Assembly: GCF_900105385.1 (NCBI RefSeq)
Contig: NZ_LT629772.1
Location: 682,001-746,000 of the forward strand
DNA length: 64,000 nt
Reading direction: 5' to 3'
From: Microlunatus soli
GTDB taxonomy: Bacteria > Actinomycetota > Actinomycetes > Propionibacteriales > Propionibacteriaceae
In this document: piece after piece, positions 25,880 through 33,177 of the stretch
Numbering within the stretch: the first letter of the stretch is position 1
Layout: each line of letters starts with the position of its first letter
Made by a program: the position numbers and the translations under genes
The notes under the pieces: generated by a model
Databases searched by the model: none
The model's input: only the letters and a program-made list of their open reading frames with translations
What the model was told of the DNA's origin: nothing

Positions 25880-25897
25880 ACGGCAACATGTTGCCGT
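25880..25897. promoter_or_regulatory. Perfect 18-bp palindromic operator before the GH127 gene
   Basis: ACGGCAACATGTTGCCGT is fully self-complementary and lies 30 bases upstream of the GH127 start. The same core GGCAACATGTT is at 19306-19316 before the dehydrogenase operon next to a LacI gene. This is the size and symmetry expected of a LacI-family operator. Confidence 0.75.
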
Positions 25898-25919
25898 GTG
25901 TTTCTGCGGTGGCAGACGA

Positions 25920-26954
25920 TCAGCCGCCGGGGATCAGCAGGTACATGATCAACCAGGCCACCGGTGCGGCCAGTAGCAGCGAGTCGAGCCGATCCATCAC
26001 GCCGCCATGGCCGGGCAGGAAGCTGCTCATGTCCTTGATCCCGAGATCACGCTTGATCAGCGATTCGACCAGGTCACCGACGGTGCCGACCGTGACCAGC
26101 AGCGGCCCCATGATCAACCCGACCCACCAGGGCGCCTGCAGGCCGAAGATCGCCATCAGGATCGCCGCGGTGGTCGCGAACACGATCGAGCCGGCGAAGC
26201 CCTCCCAGGACTTCTTCGGGCTGATCACCGGCGCCATCGGGTGCCGGCCGAAGAGCACGCCCCCGACGTAGCCGCCGAGATCGCTCATCACCACGACCAG
26301 GATGAACGTGACGACCCGGGCCACACCCTGCTCGCCGGACAGCATCAGCGAGGCGAACGACCCGAGCAGCGGCACGTACGCGATCAGGAACAGGTTGGCC
26401 GAGGCGTCGGCGAGGTAGCCGTCCGAGCCGCGGGGCATCCGCCAGGCCAGCGAGACGATCGCCGTCAGGCCCAGCACTCCGAGCAGTACTGCGTTGCCGC
26501 TCAACGGCGTGGTGCCGTCGATCGACGGCACGTAGTGCGCCAGATAAGGAAGGATCACCGCACAGCCCGACCCGATCGCGATCGGCACGGTGGCGGTGCT
26601 GATCCCGCGGCGGCGGAAGTTCTGACCGAGCTCGATGGTCGCCAAGATCACCAACGCGGCCATGATCAGGATGAACCCGAGCCGGAAGAAGAGCAGCGAG
26701 GCGATGATCGACCCGCCGAGCAGTACGCCGGTGATGATCGCCGCGCGGAGATCGCGACCGACCCGGCCGTAGTCGACCGGCGGCCGGGCAGCGACCCAGG
26801 CCGGCAGCTGCGGATCGTCGTCGCCCGCCGAACCCGAGTGGGCTGAACCGGGACCCGACGGGCCTGAATTGTCCGGCGTTCGGGGCGTCGACTGTTCCTG
26901 CGACGGCGATACGTCGTCGGCAGCGTCGTTCGGTGAGTCCGCCTCGGCAGCCAC
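25920..26954 (-). CDS. cdsA: Phosphatidate cytidylyltransferase (CDP-diacylglycerol synthase)
   Basis: A 344-residue integral membrane enzyme that makes CDP-diacylglycerol from phosphatidate and CTP, the branch point for phospholipids. The signature runs from ESLIKRDLGIKDMSSF into LPGHGGVMDRLDSLL near the C-terminus. About eight membrane helices precede it. The first ~65 residues are a disordered, Asp/Ser/Pro-rich extension (SPSQEQSTPRTPDNSG and on) not found in E. coli CdsA but common in actinobacteria. The start is immediately adjacent to the frr stop, so the two are in one operon. Confidence 0.96.
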   Translation of the reverse strand: MAAEADSPNDAADDVSPSQEQSTPRTPDNSGPSGPGSAHSGSAGDDDPQLPAWVAARPPVDYGRVGRDLRAAIITGVLLGGSIIASLLFFRLGFILIMAALVILATIELGQNFRRRGISTATVPIAIGSGCAVILPYLAHYVPSIDGTTPLSGNAVLLGVLGLTAIVSLAWRMPRGSDGYLADASANLFLIAYVPLLGSFASLMLSGEQGVARVVTFILVVVMSDLGGYVGGVLFGRHPMAPVISPKKSWEGFAGSIVFATTAAILMAIFGLQAPWWVGLIMGPLLVTVGTVGDLVESLIKRDLGIKDMSSFLPGHGGVMDRLDSLLLAAPVAWLIMYLLIPGG

Positions 26955-27512
26955 TCAGACCTCGAGGAGTTCTGATTCCTTGTTCTTCAGCAGGTCGTCG
27001 ATCACGTCGGTGTTCTTCTTGGTGACCGAGTCCAGCTGCTTCTCCGCCCGGTTCGCCTCGTCCTCGCCCACCTCGGAATCCTTGACCAGCTTGTCGATGC
27101 CGTCCTTGGCCGTCCGCCGGATACTGCGGACCGACACCCGGCCCTCCTCGGCCTTGGTGCGCGCCAGCTTGATGTACTCCTTGCGACGCTCCTCGGTGAG
27201 CTCCGGCAGCGTGACCCGGATGACGTTGCCGTCGTCGGTCGGGTTGACGCCGAGGTCGGAGTCGCGGATCGCCTTCTCGATGCCCGGCATCGCGGCCCGG
27301 TCGTACGGGGTGATCATGATCATCCGCGCTTCCGGCGCCTGGAAGCTGGCCAGCTGCTGGATCGGGGTCGGGGTGCCGTAGTAGTCGGCGGTGAGCTTGT
27401 TGAACATCGCCGGGTGGGCCCGGCCGGTCCGGATCGCGGCGAACTCCTCCTTGGCAAATTCGATGGCCTTGGCCATCTTCTGTTCAGCGTCAGAGATGAT
27501 GTCGGCGATCAC
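26955..27512 (-). CDS. frr: Ribosome recycling factor
   Basis: A 185-residue ribosome recycling factor, which with EF-G splits post-termination ribosomes. Length and sequence are canonical: FAAIRTGRAHPAMFNKL, YYGTPTPIQQLASFQ, the ITPYDRAAMPGIEKAI arm, and the C-terminal coiled helix ending in KNKESELLEV. It lies between pyrH and cdsA, as in most actinobacteria, with a 99-bp gap from pyrH. Confidence 0.98.
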   Translation of the reverse strand: MIADIISDAEQKMAKAIEFAKEEFAAIRTGRAHPAMFNKLTADYYGTPTPIQQLASFQAPEARMIMITPYDRAAMPGIEKAIRDSDLGVNPTDDGNVIRVTLPELTEERRKEYIKLARTKAEEGRVSVRSIRRTAKDGIDKLVKDSEVGEDEANRAEKQLDSVTKKNTDVIDDLLKNKESELLEV

Positions 27513-27611
27513 GGTAGTTCTCCTCGCGAGCTGTTCGGTCTCGTGCTCAGGTCGTTCTTCGGTCTACAGGCTTGATTGTCCTTGATCGGCGATGCCGAAG
27601 CCCAACCGGGG

Positions 27612-28352
27612 TCAGGCGTGCACCGTGGTACCGATCTTCTCACCTGCGACAACCGCCTCGATGCTGCCGGCGGCGTCCAGGCCGAAGAAGATCATCGGAA
27701 GCTTGTAGTCCCGGGCCATGCTGATCGCGGTCGCGTCGGCGACCTTGAGGTCGCGGGCCAGGAACTCGTCGTAGGTCAGCTCGTCGAACTTGATGGCGGC
27801 GGGATTCTGCCGCGGGTCGGAGTCGTAGACGCCGTCAACCCCCTGCTTGCCCATCAACAGCACTTCGGCACCGATCTCCAGCGCGCGCTGGGCGGCGACG
27901 GTGTCGGTGGAGAAGTACGGCATCCCCGAGCCGGCACCGAAGATCACCACCCGGCCCTTCTCCAGATGCCGCTCGGCCCGCCGCGGGATGTAGGGCTCGG
28001 CCACCTGACCCATGGTGATCGCGGTCTGCACCCGGGTCTGCACGCCCTCCTTCTCACAGAAGTCCTGCAGCGCCAGGCAGTTCATCACCGTTCCGAGCAT
28101 GCCCATGTAGTCGGCGCGGTCACGTTCCATCCCGCGCTGCTGCAACTCGGCGCCGCGGAAGAAGTTGCCGCCGCCGACCACGATCGCCACCTGAACGCCG
28201 AGGTCGCTGACCGCCTTGATCTGCTTGGCGACGCTGGCGATCACGTCCGGGTCGACACCGACCCGGCCGCCGCCGAACACCTCACCGGAGAGCTTCAGCA
28301 GGACCCGCTTGTACGGCGCCCTCCCGGCTGCTTTCGTCGGGCCGTCGGTCAT
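27612..28352 (-). CDS. pyrH: UMP kinase
   Basis: A 246-residue hexameric UMP kinase (amino-acid-kinase fold) making UDP for pyrimidine nucleotide and envelope precursor synthesis. [14 protein letters not shown] opens the fold and [13 protein letters not shown] is the phosphate loop. The segments [16 protein letters not shown] and [16 protein letters not shown] are diagnostic. It is transcribed with tsf upstream and frr downstream. A tandem repeat of about 20 bp and a strong hairpin lie in the tsf-pyrH gap. Confidence 0.98.
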   Translation of the reverse strand: MTDGPTKAAGRAPYKRVLLKLSGEVFGGGRVGVDPDVIASVAKQIKAVSDLGVQVAIVVGGGNFFRGAELQQRGMERDRADYMGMLGTVMNCLALQDFCEKEGVQTRVQTAITMGQVAEPYIPRRAERHLEKGRVVIFGAGSGMPYFSTDTVAAQRALEIGAEVLLMGKQGVDGVYDSDPRQNPAAIKFDELTYDEFLARDLKVADATAISMARDYKLPMIFFGLDAAGSIEAVVAGEKIGTTVHA

Positions 28353-28361
28353 GAATTGCCT

Positions 28362-28400
28362 CCTGATCGGTTCGTTGCAGCCTGATCGGTTTCGTTGCAG
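28362..28400. repeat. Tandem duplication upstream of pyrH
   Basis: CCTGATCGGTTCGTTGCAG (28362-28380) is followed directly by CCTGATCGGTTTCGTTGCAG (28381-28400). The two units differ by one T. They sit in the leader between the tsf hairpin and the pyrH start. They may be a simple duplication. Confidence 0.8.
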
Positions 28401-28425
28401 ATGGTCTCACGGGTGCGGACATGAA

Positions 28426-28470
28426 ACATGCGCTGTGCGACACCCGAATCGTGTGTCTCACAGCGCATGT
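28426..28470 (-). terminator. Strong hairpin between tsf and pyrH
   Basis: The arms 28426-28443 and 28453-28470 pair over 18 bp with one mismatch (ACATGCGCTGTG and its complement at the core) around a 9-base loop. The hairpin begins 21 bases after the tsf stop. No T tract follows on the minus strand, so partial termination or RNA stability control of pyrH-frr-cdsA relative to rpsB-tsf is more likely than full termination. Confidence 0.6.
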
Positions 28471-28491
28471 CCGGTCAGCTGTTCAGCTACC

Positions 28492-29310
28492 TCAGGCCCC
28501 GGCCTCGAACCGGACGAACCGGGTCACGGTCACGCCGGCGGCTTCGAGCTGCTTGCCGACCGAGGACTTCGGATCGGTGACCGACGGCTGCTCCAGCAGC
28601 ACGACGTCCTTGAAGTAGGAGTTCACCCGGCCCTCGACGATCTTGCTGATCGCCTGCTCCGGCTTGCCCTGCTCACGGGCGGCCTCCTCGGCGACCCGAC
28701 GCTCCCGGTCGACCTCGTCGGCCGGCACCTCGTCCCGGTTGAGGTAGTTCGGGCGCATCGCGGCGGCCTGACGGGCAACGGCCTTGGCCGCGTCCTCGTC
28801 GTCACCCTCGTACTCCACCAGGACACCGATCTGCGGGGGCAGGTCGGGGTCGCGGCGGTGCAGGTAGACCGCGCTCTTGCCGGACACGTACGCCGATCCA
28901 CCGAGCTCGAGCGCCTCACCGATCGTCGCGGCCAGGCCGGTCACGGCGTCGGCGACGGTCTGTCCGGAGGACAGCGTGACGGCCTTGCCTGCCTCCACCC
29001 CGTCGGCCTTGGCGGCGGCAACCGCCTTGACGATCTCGTCGGCCAGCGACTGGAACTCGCCGTTCTTGGCGACGAAGTCGGTCTCGGCGGCGAGCTTGAT
29101 CAGCGCGCCGTCGGCCGCGGCCACCAGACCGTTGTCCGCCGACCGCTCGGCACCGCGCTTGGCGGCCTTGGCGGCGCCGGAGACACGGAGCAGGTCCTTG
29201 GCCTTCTCGAAGTCGCCGTCGGCCTCGGTGAGTGCCTTCTTGGCATCCATCATTCCGGCGCCGGTGGCGTCCCGGAGCTTCTTCACATCAGCTGCGGCAA
29301 TAGTTGCCAT
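28492..29310 (-). CDS. tsf: Elongation factor Ts
   Basis: A 272-residue EF-Ts, the nucleotide exchange factor for EF-Tu. The N-terminal UBA-like domain is [20 protein letters not shown], the conserved ETDFVAKN motif is present in [15 protein letters not shown], and the two core domains follow. ATG 29310 starts [16 protein letters not shown]. It is 68 bp downstream of rpsB in the same direction, the universal order. The C-terminal [13 protein letters not shown] is normal for actinobacteria. Confidence 0.98.
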   Translation of the reverse strand: MATIAAADVKKLRDATGAGMMDAKKALTEADGDFEKAKDLLRVSGAAKAAKRGAERSADNGLVAAADGALIKLAAETDFVAKNGEFQSLADEIVKAVAAAKADGVEAGKAVTLSSGQTVADAVTGLAATIGEALELGGSAYVSGKSAVYLHRRDPDLPPQIGVLVEYEGDDEDAAKAVARQAAAMRPNYLNRDEVPADEVDRERRVAEEAAREQGKPEQAISKIVEGRVNSYFKDVVLLEQPSVTDPKSSVGKQLEAAGVTVTRFVRFEAGA

Positions 29311-29378
29311 GCTCTTGTTCGTCCTCGTTCTACTCGTGACTGGCTCGGACCGGCCGAGCCTTGCGTACGGGAGTGGTC

Positions 29379-30347
29379 TCAGTTGCCTTCGGCCGGATCG
29401 GCCGCGCGCGTGGCCTCGGCGGCCGGGGTCTCGGCGGCCGGGGCGTCGGCAGCACGGCGGGCGGCCGGGGCGTCTGCGGACTCGGCGGCCGGGGTCTCGG
29501 TCGCAGCAGCCTCAGCGGCCGGGGTGGCGGCATCGGCCAGCGCGGCAGCCTGCGGATCGGTCGCCTCGGTCTTCTCCTCCGGGCTCTGTGCCAGCAGTTC
29601 ACGCTCCCAGTCGGGCATCGGCTCGTTGCTGGACTCCTGCTCGCCGGACTGTCCACCGGAGCGCGCCATCAGACCGTCGGCGACGGCGTCGGCGAGCACC
29701 CGGGTGAGCAGCGAGACCGAGCGGATCGCGTCGTCGTTGCCCGGGATGGCGTAGTCGACCTCGTCGGGATCGCAGTTGGTGTCCAGGATCGCGATCACCG
29801 GGATGTGCAGCTTGCGCGCCTCGTCGACGGCCAGGTGCTCCTTCTTGGTGTCGACGATCCAGACCGCCTGCGGCGTCTTGCCCATGTCGCGGATGCCGCC
29901 GAGGGTCTTCTCCAGCTTGTCCTTCTCACGACGCAGACCGAGGAGTTCCTTCTTGGTCAGCCCGGAACCGGCGACGTCGTCGTAGTCGATGCCCTCGAGC
30001 TCCTTGAGCCGCTGGACCCGCTTGATGACGGTCTGGAAGTTGGTCAGCATGCCGCCCAGCCAGCGCTGGTTGACGTACGGCATCCCGACCCGGGTCGCCT
30101 GCTCGGCGATCGCTTCCTGTGCCTGCTTCTTGGTGCCGACGAACAGCACCTGGCCACCGCGGCCGACGGTCTCCTTGACGAAGGCGTAGGCGCGGTCGAT
30201 GTAGGTCAGCGACTGCTGCAGATCGATGATGTAGATGCCGTTGCGCTCGGTGAAGATGAATCGCTTCATCTTCGGGTTCCAACGGCGAGTCTGGTGACCG
30301 AAGTGGACGCCGCTCTCCAGGAGCTGGCGGGTGGTGACGACCGGCAT
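29379..30347 (-). CDS. rpsB: 30S ribosomal protein S2 with long Ala/Pro/Glu tail
   Basis: A 322-residue S2. Residues 1-240 are canonical: [26 protein letters not shown]-type [14 protein letters not shown], and [20 protein letters not shown] 30347 follows GGAGGAG; the frame is open far upstream but only this start fits the family. The last ~70 residues are an Ala-, Pro- and Glu-rich tail with [10 protein letters not shown]-like repeats, longer than the short tails of many actinobacterial S2 proteins. It heads the rpsB-tsf-pyrH-frr-cdsA run and is divergent from the M23 peptidase. Confidence 0.97.
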   Translation of the reverse strand: MPVVTTRQLLESGVHFGHQTRRWNPKMKRFIFTERNGIYIIDLQQSLTYIDRAYAFVKETVGRGGQVLFVGTKKQAQEAIAEQATRVGMPYVNQRWLGGMLTNFQTVIKRVQRLKELEGIDYDDVAGSGLTKKELLGLRREKDKLEKTLGGIRDMGKTPQAVWIVDTKKEHLAVDEARKLHIPVIAILDTNCDPDEVDYAIPGNDDAIRSVSLLTRVLADAVADGLMARSGGQSGEQESSNEPMPDWERELLAQSPEEKTEATDPQAAALADAATPAAEAAATETPAAESADAPAARRAADAPAAETPAAEATRAADPAEGN

Positions 30348-30698
30348 TGCGGTCTCCTCCTGTGAACATGGCCGGGCAGGCGCTTGGCCGGACCGGTCGA
30401 CGGTTTGTCGGCGCCGAGGTACGACGCCCCTGACGCACACGCGACGCCGAACTCGGCGGGCCCGTTCAGGAACCCGGTCGAGACCGTCGTTGCCGCCCGA
30501 CCCGGGGGGTCGGAAAGTGTGCATGCGAAGTCAGCCCACGCGGGGCTGCTGGCGGTTATCTTACGCCGATCCGGCGACCGCACGGAAATCCGGCCCGGAC
30601 GGCGCCGGCAGCCGTGGAACCGGCCGGCGGGATCCTCCGATCGGCGGCCTGTCCGCACACCGGGAGCACCGGCCGGTACCGGCGGAATCGAACACCGG

Positions 30699-30737
30699 TT
30701 GTCCACAGCGCGACAGCATCTCGAAGCGTTATCCACA
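30699..30737 (+). promoter_or_regulatory. Two DnaA boxes in the rpsB / M23 peptidase intergenic region
   Basis: TTGTCCACA (30699-30707) and TTATCCACA (30729-30737) are both perfect DnaA boxes, in the same orientation and 30 bp apart, 40 to 78 bases upstream of the M23 start. The wider gap 30348-30776 (429 bp) contains no gene I recognise. It must carry the promoters of the divergent rpsB operon and the peptidase gene. It is not an origin: no dnaA/dnaN neighbours or AT-rich unwinding region are seen. Confidence 0.7.
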
Positions 30738-30776
30738 GCACGAACAGCAGACCGCTCTCCCGCCCAGGATGACGGT

Positions 30777-31904
30777 ATGAGTCGCATCGACACCGGCCCC
30801 GCAGCGCTACCGACGACCGTCCGGCCACAGCCGACGGTGCGGCCGGCGCTGCGCAGGCCGGCCGGGTCAGCGGCAATGGTGCTGCTCGGGCTGCTGGCCC
30901 TGCTGCTCGGCAGCATCCCGGCGCAGGCGTCGCCGCGTCAACCGACTCCTCGGCTTCCGACCGCGACGGCGTGGCCGTTGCCGGGTGGTCCGCCGGTGGT
31001 CCGCGGCTTCGACCCGCCGGCCGAGAAGTGGGGTCGGGGACATCGCGGGGTGGACCTGGCCGGGCAACCGGGTGGTCCGGTGGCGGCCGCCGCGGCCGGC
31101 ACCGTCAGCTATGCCGGGATGCTCGCCGGCCGCGGCGTGCTGGTCGTCGACCACGGCGCCGTCCGGACCACCTACGAGCCGGTGTCGCCGACCGTCGATG
31201 TCGGAGCGACCGTGGTCGCGGGTCAACAGATCGGCACCCTGGACGCCGGTCACTGCGGCGCCGGCCGGGCCTGCCTGCACTGGGGCCTGCGCCGCGGAGA
31301 CAGCTATCTCGACCCGTTGCTGTTGGCACCGGACCGCACCGTCGCCGACACCACCGACCAGGCAACGGGTGACTTCCGGTTGGTCGCCGCCGACGAGCGC
31401 GCCGCGGCCGTCCGGCGGGCGGCTGCCCGCCGGGCTGCCCGGCTGGCCGCCGAGGCGCTCGGCGTGCCGTCGACCGGTGGTGGCGGCGGTGGCCTCGGTC
31501 CGGCCGGCTCGCACGGGTTCAGCCATCCGGTCGCGGCCGCGATCACGTCGCCGTTCGGGATGCGCTTCCATCCCGTGCTGCATGTGAACAAGCTGCACGA
31601 CGGCACCGACTTCGGCGCAGCCTGCGGGACGCCGATCCGGGCGCCCGCGGCGGGGACGGTCAGCGCGAGGTACTTCAACGCCGGCTACGGCAATCGGCTG
31701 ATGCTCGATCATGGCGTGGTCGACGGGCATCGGGTCGTGTCCGGCTTCAACCACGCCACCTCGTACGCGGTCGGTGTCGGTGATCGGGTCGCGAAGGGCC
31801 AACTGGTCGGATCTGTCGGCAGCACCGGTTTCTCGACCGGCTGCCACCTGCATCTGATGGTCTGGCTGGACGGGAAGGTGGTCGATCCGCTGAGCTGGTA
31901 TTGA
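30777..31904 (+). CDS. Secreted twin-domain M23 (LytM) peptidase
   Basis: A 375-residue exported protein. A hydrophobic signal segment (MVLLGLLALLLGSIPAQA) covers about residues 35-52. The first M23 domain (about 60-185) has HRGVDLAGQPG, but its second metal motif reads ACLHWG, with Cys where HxH is expected. The second domain (about 235-375) is complete: HDGTDFGAACGTPI for the His/Asp pair and GCHLHLMVWL for HxH. Such proteins cleave or control cleavage of peptidoglycan cross-bridges. The domain linker is Ala/Arg-rich and then Gly-rich. The gene is divergent from rpsB, as in mycobacteria. Confidence 0.92.
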   Translation: MSRIDTGPAALPTTVRPQPTVRPALRRPAGSAAMVLLGLLALLLGSIPAQASPRQPTPRLPTATAWPLPGGPPVVRGFDPPAEKWGRGHRGVDLAGQPGGPVAAAAAGTVSYAGMLAGRGVLVVDHGAVRTTYEPVSPTVDVGATVVAGQQIGTLDAGHCGAGRACLHWGLRRGDSYLDPLLLAPDRTVADTTDQATGDFRLVAADERAAAVRRAAARRAARLAAEALGVPSTGGGGGGLGPAGSHGFSHPVAAAITSPFGMRFHPVLHVNKLHDGTDFGAACGTPIRAPAAGTVSARYFNAGYGNRLMLDHGVVDGHRVVSGFNHATSYAVGVGDRVAKGQLVGSVGSTGFSTGCHLHLMVWLDGKVVDPLSWY

Positions 31905-31941
31905 TGAGAAATCTCTCATCTCCACCTCCTGTCGGTCTCAT
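31904..31941. promoter_or_regulatory. 11-bp phased ATGAG/CTCAT sites before the secreted Ser/Thr-rich gene
   Basis: ATGAG (31904), CTCAT (31915), CTCCT (31926) and CTCAT (31937) start exactly 11 bp apart, and GATGAGA-AATC-TCTCATC forms a perfect 7-bp dyad. The block ends 24 bases before the ATG at 31965. A block with the same word and phase lies at 42349-42386. OmpR-family regulators bind helically phased repeats of this kind, and one is encoded at 32518. Confidence 0.6.
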
Positions 31942-31964
31942 CGCAGCCGACCAGAGTGGTCGTC

Positions 31965-32492
31965 ATGGCTGGCAAGTCGAAGTGGTTCGTCGTCGGCGGA
32001 GCGGCCGCGTTCGCCGTCGCGCCGATCGCAGCGATCGCAGCGTCATCCCTCGACGACCCCGACATCCCGGGGTCCGGCGTCATCGTCAAGGTTTCCGACG
32101 CCGGCGATCGGGGCCGGTCGGCAGCGCCGGATGCCAGCCCGAGCAGTTCGACCGGAGCCGCCACAGCGGGGTCGGACACAACGGACGACACGGCTGGTCG
32201 AGCCGGCCGCGGCTCCGGCGACACGAAGTCGTCCAGCCCCGCATCTCCCGACGACACGGGATCCTTCGGCGGCAGCACATCCTCCGACGACAAGACGCTG
32301 AGCCCGGTCAGTCCGAACACGCCGGATCGGGTCACCGACTCCGAACAGGGCCAGCAGTCCGGTTCGACGTCGAATGATTCGACGACAAGATCCACAGATT
32401 CGGGCTCTTCGGCGACGGACGGCGATTCGTCGACATCGGGCGATTCACCGGTGTCGGCGGTCTCGGCGGATTCACCCGCCTCCGCCGACTGA
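31965..32492 (+). CDS. Exported Ser/Thr/Asp-rich low-complexity protein
   Basis: I do not recognise a family. The 175-residue protein has a short basic N-terminus and a hydrophobic helix (KSKWFVVGGAAAFAVAPIAA), then an extracellular, disordered chain of Ser, Thr, Asp, Gly and Pro with no cysteines or enzymatic motifs. It could be a wall-spanning stalk or a surface mucin-like protein, perhaps glycosylated. It is convergent with the OmpR-type regulator gene and preceded by the phased ATGAG/CTCAT block, which suggests control by that system. ATG 31965 is preferred over the GTG at 31956. Confidence 0.65.
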   Translation: MAGKSKWFVVGGAAAFAVAPIAAIAASSLDDPDIPGSGVIVKVSDAGDRGRSAAPDASPSSSTGAATAGSDTTDDTAGRAGRGSGDTKSSSPASPDDTGSFGGSTSSDDKTLSPVSPNTPDRVTDSEQGQQSGSTSNDSTTRSTDSGSSATDGDSSTSGDSPVSAVSADSPASAD

Positions 32493-32517
32493 TCCCTTCG
32501 GCGCCCAGCAACTTGTC

Positions 32518-33177
32518 TCAGACCGCCAGCCGGTAGCCGGCTCCGCGGACGGTCAGGATCCGACCGGCACCGACCTTGTTCCGCAGGTAGCGGACGTACA
32601 CGTCGACGACGTTGGATCCCGGGTCGAACTCGTATCCCCAGACCTGGGACAACAGCTGTTCGCGGCTGAGCACCTGCCCCGGATGGCGCAGGAAGGTCTC
32701 CAGCAACGCGAACTCCCGGGAGGAGAGTTCCACCCGGTCGTCGTCGACGTCGACGATCCGGGTCCGCAGATCGAGGCTGAGGTCGCCGGCGGACAACACC
32801 ACGCCACCGTTGGCGTTCTGATCCCGCAACCTGATCCGGACCCGGGCCAACAACTCCTCGAACCGGAACGGTTTGGCCATGTAGTCATCGGCACCGCCCT
32901 CCAGACCGGCGACGGTGTCGGTGACCGAGTCGCGGGCGGTCAGGATGATCACCGGCAGCCGGGATCCTTGGCCGCGGATCGCTTCCAGCACGGAGAATCC
33001 GTCCATCTGTGGCAGGCCGATGTCCAGGATCATCAGATCGAACTGTCCGCTGCTGGCCTGTTCCAGAGCCGCCGGACCGGTTTCGGCGATCGTCGAACTG
33101 TGCCCGGCGGCGCGCAAACCCTTCTCCACGAAGGCCGCGATCCGCGGTTCGTCCTCGGCGATCAAGATCGTGGCCAT
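32518..33177 (-). CDS. OmpR/PhoB-type response regulator
   Basis: A 219-residue response regulator. In the receiver domain AEDEPRIAAFVEKG carries the acidic pair, Asp52 in LMILDIGLPQMDGF is phosphorylated, and the Lys lies in DYMAKPFRFEEL. The winged helix includes LSSREFALLETFLRHPGQVL and ends GAGRILTVRGAGYRLAV. Its start lies within the 3' end of the kinase gene (16-base overlap), so it is translated from the same mRNA. The probable DNA targets are the 11-bp phased blocks at 31904 and 42349. Confidence 0.94.
   Translation of the reverse strand: MATILIAEDEPRIAAFVEKGLRAAGHSSTIAETGPAALEQASSGQFDLMILDIGLPQMDGFSVLEAIRGQGSRLPVIILTARDSVTDTVAGLEGGADDYMAKPFRFEELLARVRIRLRDQNANGGVVLSAGDLSLDLRTRIVDVDDDRVELSSREFALLETFLRHPGQVLSREQLLSQVWGYEFDPGSNVVDVYVRYLRNKVGAGRILTVRGAGYRLAV

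Noticed and set aside
23994-25976. Long + strand open frame (660 codons) opposite GH127
   Set aside because: The antisense frame lacks family features. The GH127 motifs on the minus strand are complete.
30348-30776. Replication origin near the DnaA boxes
   Set aside because: There are only two boxes, no AT-rich unwinding region and none of the dnaA, dnaN or gyrase neighbours.
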